Assembly (NCBI RefSeq): GCF_001748145.1
Contig: NZ_BCQA01000001.1
Span: 3,374,501 to 3,438,500 of the forward strand
Length of the DNA stretch: 64,000 nucleotides
DNA from: Bosea sp. BIWAKO-01
Lineage (GTDB): Bacteria > Pseudomonadota > Alphaproteobacteria > Rhizobiales > Beijerinckiaceae
Direction of reading: 5' to 3'
The notes below the pieces were generated by a model. It made no database searches and was not told the origin of the DNA. It saw nothing but the letters and a program-made list of their open reading frames with translations. Positions 34,437-43,460 of the stretch are shown here, one piece after another. Both the position numbers and the translations under genes were made by a program. Each line of letters begins with the position of its first letter. Within the stretch, counting starts at the first letter, position 1.

Positions 34437-37400
34437 ATGAACGACATCAGCATCCTGTCGGCGGATGAGACCGCCCGGAGCGCTACCCCACTCGCTGTGA
34501 TCGCGGGCGAGAAGCGGCCCGACCTGATTCGCGATGAGGTTCTGGGCGAGATTTTTGCCGCGACGGTGGCCGCGCGCGGCGCGCACCCGGCGCTGACGGA
34601 TGGCGAGCGCCGGCTGAGCTATGACGAGGTCTGGGCGGCAGCGCGCAGTCAGGCGCGCGGCCTTGTCCTGTCAGGCGTCGGCCCCGGCAGCATGGTCGGT
34701 TTGTGGATGCCGCGCGGCATCGACCTGCTCGTCGCGCAGATCGCGATCACGCTCAGCGGCGCGGCCTGGGTGCCGTTCGATGCCGAGGCGCCTGTCGATC
34801 GCATCGCGACTTGCCTGAACGATGCCGAGGCCAAGGGGCTCGTGACCTGCGCTGCCTGGCAGGGCAAGGCGGCCGCGGTCGGGCGTCCGGTCTGGTCGCC
34901 TGCCGATCTCGTGGCGCGCGACGATGGTGCTCTCCTGCCAGCGCGCGCGGCCGGGCTGAGCAAGGATCATCCTGCCTATCTGATCTATACCTCGGGCTCG
35001 ACGGGCACGCCGAAGGCGATCGTCATCAGCCATCACAACATCTGCCATTTCCTGCGCTCCGGAAACGCCTTCTACGGGATGGGGCCCGACGACATCGTCT
35101 TCCAGGGCGCATCGGTCGCCTTCGACCTGTCGATGGAGGAAATCTGGACGCCCTATCTCGTCGGCGCGACGCTGTTCGTCGCTTCGCCCGAGATGATGGG
35201 CGATGCCGAGAAGCTGCCGGCAATCCTGAACGGCGCCGGCGTCACCGTGATCGACACCGTGCCAACGCTGCTTGGCATCCTGCCGTCCGATGTGCCCTCG
35301 CTGCGGCTCATCCTGCTCGGCGGCGAGGCGCTGCCGCCCTCAATCGTGCAGAAATGGGCGAAGCCGGAAAGGCGCATCCTCAACACCTACGGGCCGACCG
35401 AGGCGACCGTGGTGGCGACCGCGACCGAGGTGAAGCCGGGCGAGGTGGTGACCATCGGCCGGCCGATTCCCAACTACACCGCCTATGTCGTCAGCGAAGA
35501 GCTGCAATTGCTGCCGCCGGGCCAGCAGGGCGAGCTCCTGATCGGCGGTCCGGGCGTCGCCCGGGGCTATCACGGCCGCCCCGAACTGACGGCGGAGAAA
35601 TTCATCGCCAATCCGTTTGGCGGGATCGACGACCCCATTCTTTACCGATCCGGCGATGCGGTCAGTCTCGATGCGGCCGGCAACATCGTCTTCCATGGCC
35701 GTATCGACGACCAGATCAAGATCCGCGGCTTCCGGGTCGAGCTCGGCGAGATCGAGTCGAAGCTCGCAGACGAGCCGGGGGTGAACCAGGCGGCGGTCGT
35801 GCTGCGCGAGGATGACGGCATCGAACGGCTCGTCGCCTTTGTGGTCAGCGAGCCCGGCGTCGCGGTCGATGCGGGCGTGCTGCGCGCTGCGCTGAGAGAA
35901 CAACTTCCTCCCTACATGGTCCCCGCCCATTTCGAGGCCGTCGGCTCGCTGCCACGCATGGTCTCGGGCAAGGTCGACCGCAAGATGCTGAGGGCCGCGC
36001 CGCTGACGGCGCCGGCCGCAGCCGGCGAGCAGGAACCGCCGCGCAACGAGACGGAAGCCGCCCTCCTCGAGGCGGCCAAGCGCGTGCTGGGTGCCTCGAG
36101 CCTGCCGCTCGAGGCCGATTTCTTCGTCGATCTCGGTGGTCATTCGCTGCTGGCCGCGCGCTTCATCTCGATCGTGCGCGAAACCCCTGCCTATGCCGGC
36201 ATCACGCTGCAGGACGTCTATGGTGCCCGTACGTTGCGTGGCATGGCGGCGGTGCTCGATGGGCGCGGGATTGCGGAGGCGGAGGATCTCTCCTTCACTC
36301 CGCCCTCCTTCCTGCGCCGCTTCCTGTGCGGGCTGGCGCAGGCCGCCGCGCTGCCGATCATCATCAGCCTGGCGACGGCACAATGGCTCGGGATTTTCGT
36401 CACCTATCTGCTGATTTCCGGTGAGGACCTGTCGCTGCCGGCGCAGGTCTTCACCCTGCTCGGCGTCTATGTCGCGATCACCATCGTCACAGGCCTGATC
36501 TCGATCGCCTTGAAATGGATCGTGCTCGGCCGGACCAAGCCCGGCGTCTATCCGCTCTGGGGCGTTTATTATTTCCGCTGGTGGTTCGCCGCGCGCGTTG
36601 CAGGCCTTGTCCATATCAAATGGCTGCAGGGTACGCCCGTGATGCGCTTCTACTGGCGCCTGCTCGGTGCCAAGGTCGGCCGCGACGTCATCATCTCGGA
36701 TTACGAGGCCGGTGCGCTCGATCTCATCGAGATCGGCGACTACACGACCTTCGGCTCGAAGACCACCTTCGCCAATGGCGAAGCCATCGGCGACAAGCTG
36801 ATCCTGGGCCGGATCAAGATCGGTCGGGACGTGAACGCCGGCGCCTCCGTGGTCTTCGGTCATGGCAGCACCACCGGCGACCATGTCGAGATTGGCGATC
36901 TGACGGCGATACCGTCCGGCACGACGGTCGGCACGGCCGAAATCTGGGACGGCACGCCTGGTCGGAAGATCGGCATGGTCGATCTCGAGGCGTTGCCGCC
37001 GCAGGCCGAGGCGAGCATGCGCCGTCGCTTCGCGATGACGGTTTTCTACGTGTTCATGCTGATCGTGTTGCCGCCGATCAGCCTGCTGCCGATCTTCCCG
37101 GCCTTCTGGCTCTTCGACAGGATCGACGACCAGATCGCGACATGGTCCGATATCAGCTATCTCTGGTATCTGCCGATCCTGACCTGGCCGACGGCGATGG
37201 GCCTCATCGCCTTCACCGTGCTGCTGATGGCCGGGCTGCGCTGGGTGATCCTGCCGCGCGTGACCACGGGCTCGTGGTCGATCCATTCCGGCTTCTATGC
37301 CCGCAAATGGACGGTGGCGCTGGCGACAGAGGTGACGCTGGAGACGCTCTCCTCGCTGTTCGCGACGATCTATATGCGCTTCTGGTATCGGTTGATGGGC

Positions 37401-38447
37401 GCCAGCATCGGCAAGGGGGCGGAGATCTCGACCAATCTGTCGGGTCGCTACGACCTGACGGCGATCGGGGCCGGCAACTTCATCGCCGACGAGGTCGTCT
37501 TCGGCGACGAGGACATGCGTCGGGGCTATATGCGTCTCGACATGACCAAGACCGGCGACCAGGTCTTCATCGGCAATGATGCGGTCGTGCCGCCGGGCGC
37601 CGTGGTCCCGGACCGGGTGTTGATCGGTATCAAGTCGAAGCCGCCTGCCAATGCGAAAATGCAGCCGGGCGATACCTGGTTCGGCTCGCCGCCGATCCGC
37701 TTGCCGACGCGCCAGAAGGTCGATCTCGGTGCGGACTGGACCTATAAGCCGTCGCTTGGGAAAAAGTTGGCCCGGGCCGGCTTCGAGGCGCTGCACACCT
37801 CCTTCCCGGCGATGCTGTTCATCACTTTCGGCACCATCGCGGTCGACCTCGTGCTGCAGCAGAAGATCTTCGATCGCGACTGGGGCGGGCTCGTGCTCAG
37901 CTTCATGGGCGTGTCCATCCTGATCGCTGTCACGCAGGCGCTGATCTGCGCCGCGATGAAATGGCTGCTGATGGGCGTCTACAAGCCGGTGATGAAGCCG
38001 ATGTGGTCGTTCTGGGCGATGCGCACCGAGGCGGTCGCCGTGCTTTATTGGGGATTGGGCGGCAAGGTGCTGTTCGACTACCTGCGCGGAACGCCTTTCC
38101 TGCCATGGTTCCTGATGCTGTTCGGCGCGAAATACGGCAAGGGCGTCTGGCTCGACTCGACCGATATTACCGAGTTCGACTGCATCAGGGTCGGCGACTA
38201 CTGCACGGTCAACGCGCATTCGGCCCTGCAGACCCACCTCTATGAGGACAGGGTCATGAAGGTCGGTCGCGTGCATCTCGGCAAGGGCGTCTGTGTGGGC
38301 GCGGCGGCGACGGTGCTCTACGACACCCATGTCGGCGACTACGCGCAGATCGGCCTGCTGACCGTGATCATGAAGGGTGAGAACCTGCCGGCGAATACGC
38401 GCTGGGAGGGTGCGCCGGCGGTGCCGGCCAAAGCGGCGGCGCACTAG
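34437..38447 (+). CDS. Pls/PosA-type single-module non-ribosomal peptide synthetase with membrane C-terminal domains
   Basis: This 1336-residue protein has a full adenylation domain (about residues 35-520: A3 YTSGSTGTPKA, A5 NTYGPTEATV, A7 YRSGDAV, A8 GRIDDQIKIRGFRVELGEIE, A10 SGKVDRK), a thiolation domain (FFVDLGGHSLL, pantetheine Ser570), and then three tandem repeats of two or more membrane helices (near 635-695, 865-940 and 1122-1180), each followed by hexapeptide-like left-handed beta-helix segments. No condensation or thioesterase domain is seen. This is the layout of epsilon-poly-lysine synthetase-type enzymes, which polymerise one cationic amino acid at the inner membrane. Code positions read D230, L231, E234, D273, L293, G295, T317, V325, V326, K512. 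ATG 34437 follows a weak GCAGCGGGG. Confidence 0.9.
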   Translation: MNDISILSADETARSATPLAVIAGEKRPDLIRDEVLGEIFAATVAARGAHPALTDGERRLSYDEVWAAARSQARGLVLSGVGPGSMVGLWMPRGIDLLVAQIAITLSGAAWVPFDAEAPVDRIATCLNDAEAKGLVTCAAWQGKAAAVGRPVWSPADLVARDDGALLPARAAGLSKDHPAYLIYTSGSTGTPKAIVISHHNICHFLRSGNAFYGMGPDDIVFQGASVAFDLSMEEIWTPYLVGATLFVASPEMMGDAEKLPAILNGAGVTVIDTVPTLLGILPSDVPSLRLILLGGEALPPSIVQKWAKPERRILNTYGPTEATVVATATEVKPGEVVTIGRPIPNYTAYVVSEELQLLPPGQQGELLIGGPGVARGYHGRPELTAEKFIANPFGGIDDPILYRSGDAVSLDAAGNIVFHGRIDDQIKIRGFRVELGEIESKLADEPGVNQAAVVLREDDGIERLVAFVVSEPGVAVDAGVLRAALREQLPPYMVPAHFEAVGSLPRMVSGKVDRKMLRAAPLTAPAAAGEQEPPRNETEAALLEAAKRVLGASSLPLEADFFVDLGGHSLLAARFISIVRETPAYAGITLQDVYGARTLRGMAAVLDGRGIAEAEDLSFTPPSFLRRFLCGLAQAAALPIIISLATAQWLGIFVTYLLISGEDLSLPAQVFTLLGVYVAITIVTGLISIALKWIVLGRTKPGVYPLWGVYYFRWWFAARVAGLVHIKWLQGTPVMRFYWRLLGAKVGRDVIISDYEAGALDLIEIGDYTTFGSKTTFANGEAIGDKLILGRIKIGRDVNAGASVVFGHGSTTGDHVEIGDLTAIPSGTTVGTAEIWDGTPGRKIGMVDLEALPPQAEASMRRRFAMTVFYVFMLIVLPPISLLPIFPAFWLFDRIDDQIATWSDISYLWYLPILTWPTAMGLIAFTVLLMAGLRWVILPRVTTGSWSIHSGFYARKWTVALATEVTLETLSSLFATIYMRFWYRLMGASIGKGAEISTNLSGRYDLTAIGAGNFIADEVVFGDEDMRRGYMRLDMTKTGDQVFIGNDAVVPPGAVVPDRVLIGIKSKPPANAKMQPGDTWFGSPPIRLPTRQKVDLGADWTYKPSLGKKLARAGFEALHTSFPAMLFITFGTIAVDLVLQQKIFDRDWGGLVLSFMGVSILIAVTQALICAAMKWLLMGVYKPVMKPMWSFWAMRTEAVAVLYWGLGGKVLFDYLRGTPFLPWFLMLFGAKYGKGVWLDSTDITEFDCIRVGDYCTVNAHSALQTHLYEDRVMKVGRVHLGKGVCVGAAATVLYDTHVGDYAQIGLLTVIMKGENLPANTRWEGAPAVPAKAAAH

Positions 38448-38449
38448 AG

Positions 38450-39253
38450 CTAAGGCTGACCGGCCGTTCTATCCGTCGAGGCGGCCGTCGGTCGCGGAGC
38501 GCCGACGCAGCCATTATCGAGCGGCAGCGCGGTTTCGTCGGGCTGCAATGCGCGGACCGCGCCTTTCGGTAGGTCGCCCAGTGGCAAGGCCCCGATGCCG
38601 ACACGGACCAGGCGCAGCACCCGCGCGCCGGCCGCTTCGACGATTCGCCGGATCTGTCGGTTGCGGCCCTCGTCGATCACCATTTCGATCCAGGCGTTCC
38701 TTTGACCATGGCGCAGGAGCGTCGCCGCCTTGGTCGAGAGCGCCTCGTCGCCGTCGACGGCGCCGGCGCGCAGCCGCGCCATCAAGGCGGTGTCGGGCAC
38801 CGTGTCGATCTGGACATGGTAGGTTTTCTCCACGCCGGAGGCTGGATCCAGGATGCGCTGCGCCCAGCGCGTGTCGTTGCTCATGAGCAGCAACCCTTCA
38901 CTCGCCTTGTCGAGCCGCCCGACCGGGGCGACGAACGGTAGCTCCAGTCCGTCCAGGCAGGAATAGACCGTGGTGCGGCCCTCGGGGTCGGTCCGGGTCG
39001 TGAGCGCGCCGCGGGGCTTGTTGACCATCAGATAGACACGGCGTTCGGCCGAGACCGTTTCGCCATCGACGATGATGCGGGCACGCGCGAGATCCAGGCG
39101 CAGGCTCGGGTTCAGGGCAAGACGCCCATCGACCCGGACGCGCCTGTCGAGAATCAGGCCTTCGGCCTGGGTGCGTGAGCAATAGCCGAGCTTGGAAAGG
39201 GCGCGCGCGAGGCTGACGGACCCCGGCGTGGCGGGGCCGGATTGTCTCGACAT
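38450..39253 (-). CDS. rRNA pseudouridine synthase, RsuA/RluB/RluF-type
   Basis: The 267-residue protein has an N-terminal S4 RNA-binding domain (LARALSKLGYCSRTQAEGLI, then RRVRVDGRLAL) and the RsuA-family catalytic domain with VGRLDKASEGLLLMSND, whose Asp is the nucleophile, and KTYHVQID and EGRNRQIRRI. The exact rRNA target (RluB-, RluE- or RluF-like) cannot be set from sequence by eye. ATG 39253 gives a normal N terminus, though no strong SD is visible. Its stop is two bases from the convergent synthetase stop. Confidence 0.9.
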   Translation of the reverse strand: MSRQSGPATPGSVSLARALSKLGYCSRTQAEGLILDRRVRVDGRLALNPSLRLDLARARIIVDGETVSAERRVYLMVNKPRGALTTRTDPEGRTTVYSCLDGLELPFVAPVGRLDKASEGLLLMSNDTRWAQRILDPASGVEKTYHVQIDTVPDTALMARLRAGAVDGDEALSTKAATLLRHGQRNAWIEMVIDEGRNRQIRRIVEAAGARVLRLVRVGIGALPLGDLPKGAVRALQPDETALPLDNGCVGAPRPTAASTDRTAGQP

Positions 39254-39728
39254 GGTCTGGGCATTCCGAATGCGAATGACCGGTCGCCGGCTCCTGGCCA
39301 TCATGTCGAGGCGCGGGGCGCGGGCTACCGTGGACAAGCCGCCTTACAGTGCGAAACCGTCTGCGCGAGCCCCGTCCGGGATAGGTTGCTGTGCCAGGTC
39401 CGAGACGGCACGCCGTGGCAGGCGTCGTGGCCGACCTGATGCCACTCTCCCCGAACCCGCTCCTCTTCGGAAGGCTCGGGGCTAGGCGCCCGCGATAATG
39501 ACACTCCCGGGGCGCCAGGAGCGCGGCTGGGTGACAGGCCTGTGTCTCATCGGGCCCAGAAGCCGCCGGATCGGGCGGCTGTCAAGACTTGCGCTGCCGT
39601 GCAGCATTGCCGGAGATGCGGAGCGCGGGGCGAGACGCGGCGGGCATTGGGGCATGGTTTGCGCGCAGCGGGGTTTCGCGCGGGCGCGATCCGGCTTATG
39701 AGCCCGGAGCGAAACCCGTCAGGCTGCC
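39254..39728. other. Intergenic region of 475 bases, no gene seen
   Basis: Between the divergent pseudouridine synthase and aroC genes. Short frames here do not look like proteins. A CCCGA...TCGGGG inverted pair near 39449-39480 could form a hairpin. I see no tRNA, riboswitch or recognised small RNA. Confidence 0.5.
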
Positions 39729-40847
39729 ATGTCCCATAACACCTTCGGCCATCTCTTCCGCGTCACCACCTTTGGGGAAAGCCACGGGCCGGCGATCGGC
39801 TGCGTCGTCGATGGCTGCCCGCCTCTGATCCCGCTGAGCGAAGCCGAAATCCAGCTTGAGCTCGATCGCCGCCGGCCCGGTCAGTCGCGCTTCACCACGC
39901 AGCGCCAGGAGCCTGATCAGGTCCGCATCGTCTCCGGCGTCTTTCCCGATGAGGCGAGCGGCCAGCAAGTGACGACGGGAACCTCGATCGGGCTGATGAT
40001 CGACAATGTCGACCAGCGCTCCAAGGACTACTCGGACATCAAGGACAAGTACCGGCCCGGCCATGCCGACTTCACCTATGATGTGAAATACGGCATTCGC
40101 GACTATCGCGGTGGCGGACGTTCCTCGGCGCGCGAGACGGCCATGCGGGTCGCCGCCGGCGCGATTGCGCGCAAGGTCGTGCCAGGCATGATCGTGCGCG
40201 GGGCCCTGGTCCAGATGGGGCCGCACAAGATCGACCGGAACAACTGGGACTGGAACGAGGTCGGCAATAATCCGTTCTTCTGCCCGGATGCCAAGGCGGC
40301 GGCCTTCTTCGCCGAATATCTCGATGGTATCCGCAAGTCCGGATCCTCGATCGGCGCGGTGCTGGAGATTGTCGCCGAGGGCGTTCCTGCCGGCCTGGGC
40401 GCGCCGATCTACGGCAAGCTCGATGCCGAGCTGGCCTCGGCGCTGATGAGCATCAATGCCGTGAAGGGCGTCGAGATCGGTGAAGGGTTTGCTGCTGCCG
40501 AACTCTCGGGCGAAGAGAATGCCGACGAGATGCGGGCGGGCAATGACGGCAAGCCGCTCTTTCTTTCCAACCATGCCGGCGGCATCCTGGGTGGCATCTC
40601 GACCGGGCAGCCGATCGTCGCCCGCTTCGCGGTGAAGCCGACCTCCTCGATCCTCGCCACGCGCGCGACCGTGACGCGGACCGGCGGGGAAGCGGATATG
40701 TTCACCAAGGGGCGCCACGATCCCTGTGTCGGCATCCGAGCCGTTCCCGTCGGGGAGGCAATGGTCGCCTGCGTGCTGGCCGACCAGTTCCTGCGCCATC
40801 GCGCCCAGGTTGGCGTGGTCGAGCCGCGTTGGCCGTTTGCTCGGTGA
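39729..40847 (+). CDS. aroC: Chorismate synthase
   Basis: The 372-residue FMN-dependent enzyme makes chorismate from 5-enolpyruvylshikimate 3-phosphate. It shows [65 protein letters not shown] (read in two parts), [18 protein letters not shown] and [19 protein letters not shown] precedes the ATG at six bases. The HTH-RibB gene follows on the same strand after 69 bases that carry a palindrome and a hairpin. Confidence 0.97.
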   Translation: MSHNTFGHLFRVTTFGESHGPAIGCVVDGCPPLIPLSEAEIQLELDRRRPGQSRFTTQRQEPDQVRIVSGVFPDEASGQQVTTGTSIGLMIDNVDQRSKDYSDIKDKYRPGHADFTYDVKYGIRDYRGGGRSSARETAMRVAAGAIARKVVPGMIVRGALVQMGPHKIDRNNWDWNEVGNNPFFCPDAKAAAFFAEYLDGIRKSGSSIGAVLEIVAEGVPAGLGAPIYGKLDAELASALMSINAVKGVEIGEGFAAAELSGEENADEMRAGNDGKPLFLSNHAGGILGGISTGQPIVARFAVKPTSSILATRATVTRTGGEADMFTKGRHDPCVGIRAVPVGEAMVACVLADQFLRHRAQVGVVEPRWPFAR

Positions 40848-40848
40848 T

Positions 40849-40865
40849 TTTCAGTATTACTGAAA
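40849..40865. promoter_or_regulatory. Perfect 17-bp palindrome, possible operator of HTH-RibB
   Basis: TTTCAGTA-T-TACTGAAA starts two bases after the aroC stop and ends 51 bases before the HTH-RibB ATG. Its size and 8-bp arms are typical for a dimeric Cro/C1-type helix-turn-helix protein. Confidence 0.5.
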
Positions 40866-40871
40866 TAAATT

Positions 40872-40898
40872 CCCTGCTTCATTGCAAGTGAAGCGGGG
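40872..40898 (+). other. Hairpin between aroC and HTH-RibB
   Basis: CCCTGCTTCA at 40872-40881 pairs with TGAAGCGGGG at 40889-40898 (10 bp including one G-T), loop of seven bases. No T run follows. A -10-like TATTAA at 40902-40907 lies just downstream, ten bases from the ATG. Confidence 0.5.
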
Positions 40899-40916
40899 GC
40901 GTATTAACTTGCTGCC

Positions 40917-42149
40917 ATGAAGCTCGAAACTTGGCTCCGGCAAAATGGCATGGCTCGCAGCGCCTTCGCGCGGCTGGTCGGCCTGTCGCCGGCCAGCGTG
41001 ACGGCGCTCTGCAACGATCAGAGTGCCTGGATCTCGCGCGAAAGTGCCGAGCGCATCGCCGCCGCCACGAACGGTGCCGTCACCCCCAATGATTTTCTGG
41101 GCCTGCAAGGGCCGCGGGAGGCTGTCATGCAGCAGAACGTCACTCAGGCCATCGAAGCCTTCGCCCGTGGCGAGATCGTCATCGTCACCGATGACGATGA
41201 CCGCGAGAACGAGGGCGATCTGATCATCGCGGCCTCGCTCTGCACGCCGGAGAAGATGGCCTTCATTATCCGCAATACCTGCGGCATCGTCTGCGCGCCG
41301 CTGACGGCAGACGAGGCGCGGCGGCTCCGGCTCGACCCGATGGTCTCGTCAAACGACGCACCGCTCGGCACGGCCTTCACAGTGACGGTCGACGTCAAGC
41401 ACGGGCTGACCACCGGTATTTCGGCCGAGCAGCGCAACAATACCGTGCGCGCGCTGGCCAATGGCAATATGGGCGCCACGGATTTCGTGCGGCCCGGCCA
41501 CGTGTTTCCGTTGATCGCCAAGGATGGCGGCGTTCTGATGCGCTCCGGCCATACCGAAGCGGCGGTGGATCTCTGCAAGCTCGCCAATCTGCCGCCGGTC
41601 GGCGTGATCTGCGAGCTCGCCAATGATGATGGCACCGTGATGAAGGGCGCGCAGATCACCGCCTTCGCCAAGACGCACGGGCTGCAGCAGATCACGGTCG
41701 CCGAGCTGATCGCTTATCGCCAGGCGCGCGAGAAGCTCGTCGAGCGCGTGCATTCCTTCCCGGTCAAGACCGAGTTCGGCGAGATGACCGGCCACGTCTA
41801 TGTCACGCCCTTCGAAGACACCCAGCATTTTGCCTTCGTCATGGGCAAGGTCGGTGACGGCGAGAAGGTCCCGGCGCGGCTGCATCGGGCGAACGTCGTG
41901 GCGGATGTGCTCGGCGGCGCGAAGTCGATCCAGTGCGCACTCCGGCGCTTCCAGCAGGATGGTCGCGGCGTGCTGATCTATCTGCGCGACGGCTCCGCCG
42001 GCGTGCCGATCAAGAGCGTCGAGGAGGGCTCCGACGCCCAGCGCTCGCAGCAATGGCGCGAGGTCGGCCTCGGCGCCCAGATTCTGCGCGATCTCGGGGT
42101 CGCCTCGATCGTCAACCTCGCGTCCTCGCCGCGCTCCTTCGTGGCCTGA
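40917..42149 (+). CDS. ribB: 3,4-dihydroxy-2-butanone 4-phosphate synthase with N-terminal HTH and degenerate GTP cyclohydrolase II domain
   Basis: The 410-residue protein has three parts. Residues 1-65 form a Cro/YdaS-like helix-turn-helix (SAFARLVGLSPASVTALCND). Residues 72-275 are RibB, with the catalytic DDDDRENEGDLI and RSGHTEAAVDL, which makes the four-carbon unit of riboflavin. Residues 280-410 resemble GTP cyclohydrolase II, but the zinc-binding Cys cluster is gone: RLHRANVVADVLGGAKS stands where HSEC and RCDCG are expected. The fused RibX-like domain should thus be inactive in GTP opening. An internal ATG at 41127 with GGGAGG five bases upstream could yield a RibB without the HTH. 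Confidence 0.93.
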   Translation: MKLETWLRQNGMARSAFARLVGLSPASVTALCNDQSAWISRESAERIAAATNGAVTPNDFLGLQGPREAVMQQNVTQAIEAFARGEIVIVTDDDDRENEGDLIIAASLCTPEKMAFIIRNTCGIVCAPLTADEARRLRLDPMVSSNDAPLGTAFTVTVDVKHGLTTGISAEQRNNTVRALANGNMGATDFVRPGHVFPLIAKDGGVLMRSGHTEAAVDLCKLANLPPVGVICELANDDGTVMKGAQITAFAKTHGLQQITVAELIAYRQAREKLVERVHSFPVKTEFGEMTGHVYVTPFEDTQHFAFVMGKVGDGEKVPARLHRANVVADVLGGAKSIQCALRRFQQDGRGVLIYLRDGSAGVPIKSVEEGSDAQRSQQWREVGLGAQILRDLGVASIVNLASSPRSFVA

Positions 42150-42286
42150 GCGGCTTTGGCATCGAGATCGCGGAGACGCAGCCGCTGGAGTGAGTGGCTC
42201 CGCCATTAGCGCGACGGAACTCAGCCATCCACGGATGCCTGCCTTGCTGTCTGGACTGGGGCGCCGCTGTGCGCCTCGAAGAGCGG

Positions 42287-43216
42287 CTAGCCTCGCATCA
42301 GTGCCAGGACATGGCTTGCGGTCGCTTTCGACAGGGCTTCGAGATCGTAGCCGCCTTCGAGGATCGAGACGAGGCGGCCCTCGGCGCGACGGTCCGCGAT
42401 CGCCATCAGCTTCTGGGTCGCCCAGGCGAAGTCGCTTTCGACCAGATTGATATTGGCGAGCGGGTCGCGCCAATGCGCATCGAAGCCGGCCGAGATAATC
42501 ACGAGGTCGGGCTGGAAGGCGTCGACGCGCGGCAATACCGCGGTCTCGAACGCATCCCGGAAGGTGTCGGAACCATCACCCGCGCGCAGGGGGGCATTGA
42601 CGATCGTGCCGTGCTCGCCACGTTCCGAGGCGGCGCCGGTGCCAGGATAGAGCGGCATCTCATGGGTTGAGGCGTAAAGCACGCTCGGGTCGTTCCAGAA
42701 GATTTCCTGCGTGCCATTGCCGTGATGCACGTCCCAGTCGATGATCGCGACGCGCTCGGCGCCATACGCCTTCTGGGCGTGGCGGGCGGCGATCGCAGCC
42801 TGGTTGAAGAAGCAGAAACCCATCGCCTTGACGCTTTCGGCGTGGTGACCGGGCGGGCGCGTGGCGCAGAAGGCATTCCTCGCCTTGCCCTGCATCACCT
42901 CGTCCACGGCGTGGGCGGCAGCGCCGACGCCGCGCAGCGCGGCCTCCAACGAGCCGGGCGACATCGTGGTGTCGGCTTCGATCTCAACGAGTCCCGTGAC
43001 CGGCGAGGCGGCGATCAATGCCTCTACGAAATGGCGCGGGTGGCAGAGCGTGACGAGGTCGAGACCGGCACGCGGCGCCTCGACCCGGGCGAGGTGCGCG
43101 AATCGTTCATCTTCGAGGGTTTGCTCGACGACGCGGATGCGGTCCGGGCGCTCGGGATGGCCGGGCGGAGTGAGGTGCTGCAGGCTCGCCGGGTGCGTAA
43201 TCAGAAGCGTCGTCAC
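42287..43216 (-). CDS. Histone deacetylase family protein
   Basis: The 309-residue protein matches bacterial HDAC/acetylpolyamine-amidohydrolase-like enzymes: ATRPPGHHAESVKAMGFCFFN with the catalytic His pair, the zinc ligands in IIDWDVHHGNGTQEIF and ISAGFDAHWRDPL, and LEGGYDLEAL near the end. Substrates may be acetylated lysines, polyamines or small amides. The start codon is GTG at 43216. It is convergent with ribB and divergent from the transpeptidase gene. Confidence 0.92.
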   Translation of the reverse strand: MTTLLITHPASLQHLTPPGHPERPDRIRVVEQTLEDERFAHLARVEAPRAGLDLVTLCHPRHFVEALIAASPVTGLVEIEADTTMSPGSLEAALRGVGAAAHAVDEVMQGKARNAFCATRPPGHHAESVKAMGFCFFNQAAIAARHAQKAYGAERVAIIDWDVHHGNGTQEIFWNDPSVLYASTHEMPLYPGTGAASERGEHGTIVNAPLRAGDGSDTFRDAFETAVLPRVDAFQPDLVIISAGFDAHWRDPLANINLVESDFAWATQKLMAIADRRAEGRLVSILEGGYDLEALSKATASHVLALMRG

Positions 43217-43460
43217 TGGTTCTCACCCTCATCACGGGACCTGCCGCCGCGCGTCATGTTGCACTGCCGTTGCTCGATTACCACGGTCGCGGCCGAAGTC
43301 GACGAATCGCGCATCACGGCTGGAACTTCATTGCGCCATGTCAGTTTGACGCATAGAGCAGCGGCGCGGCTCGACGTCGCCCCAACCCCCGGGGCGGGAA
43401 TAGAATATTAACTTTTCATTCATCATAAATGGCGCGTTCGTGACGTCGCTGGTGGTAGGC

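Noticed and set aside
35340..38444. A 1034-codon open frame on the minus strand opposite the peptide synthetase
   Set aside because: The plus strand encodes a complete multi-domain protein with all expected motifs. The antisense product is rich in Arg, His, Asp and Gln without any domain, as expected for a frame kept open by GC-rich codon use.
40848..40916. FMN riboswitch before ribB
   Set aside because: The space is only 69 bases and lacks the conserved multi-stem RFN layout; it contains one palindrome and one simple hairpin.
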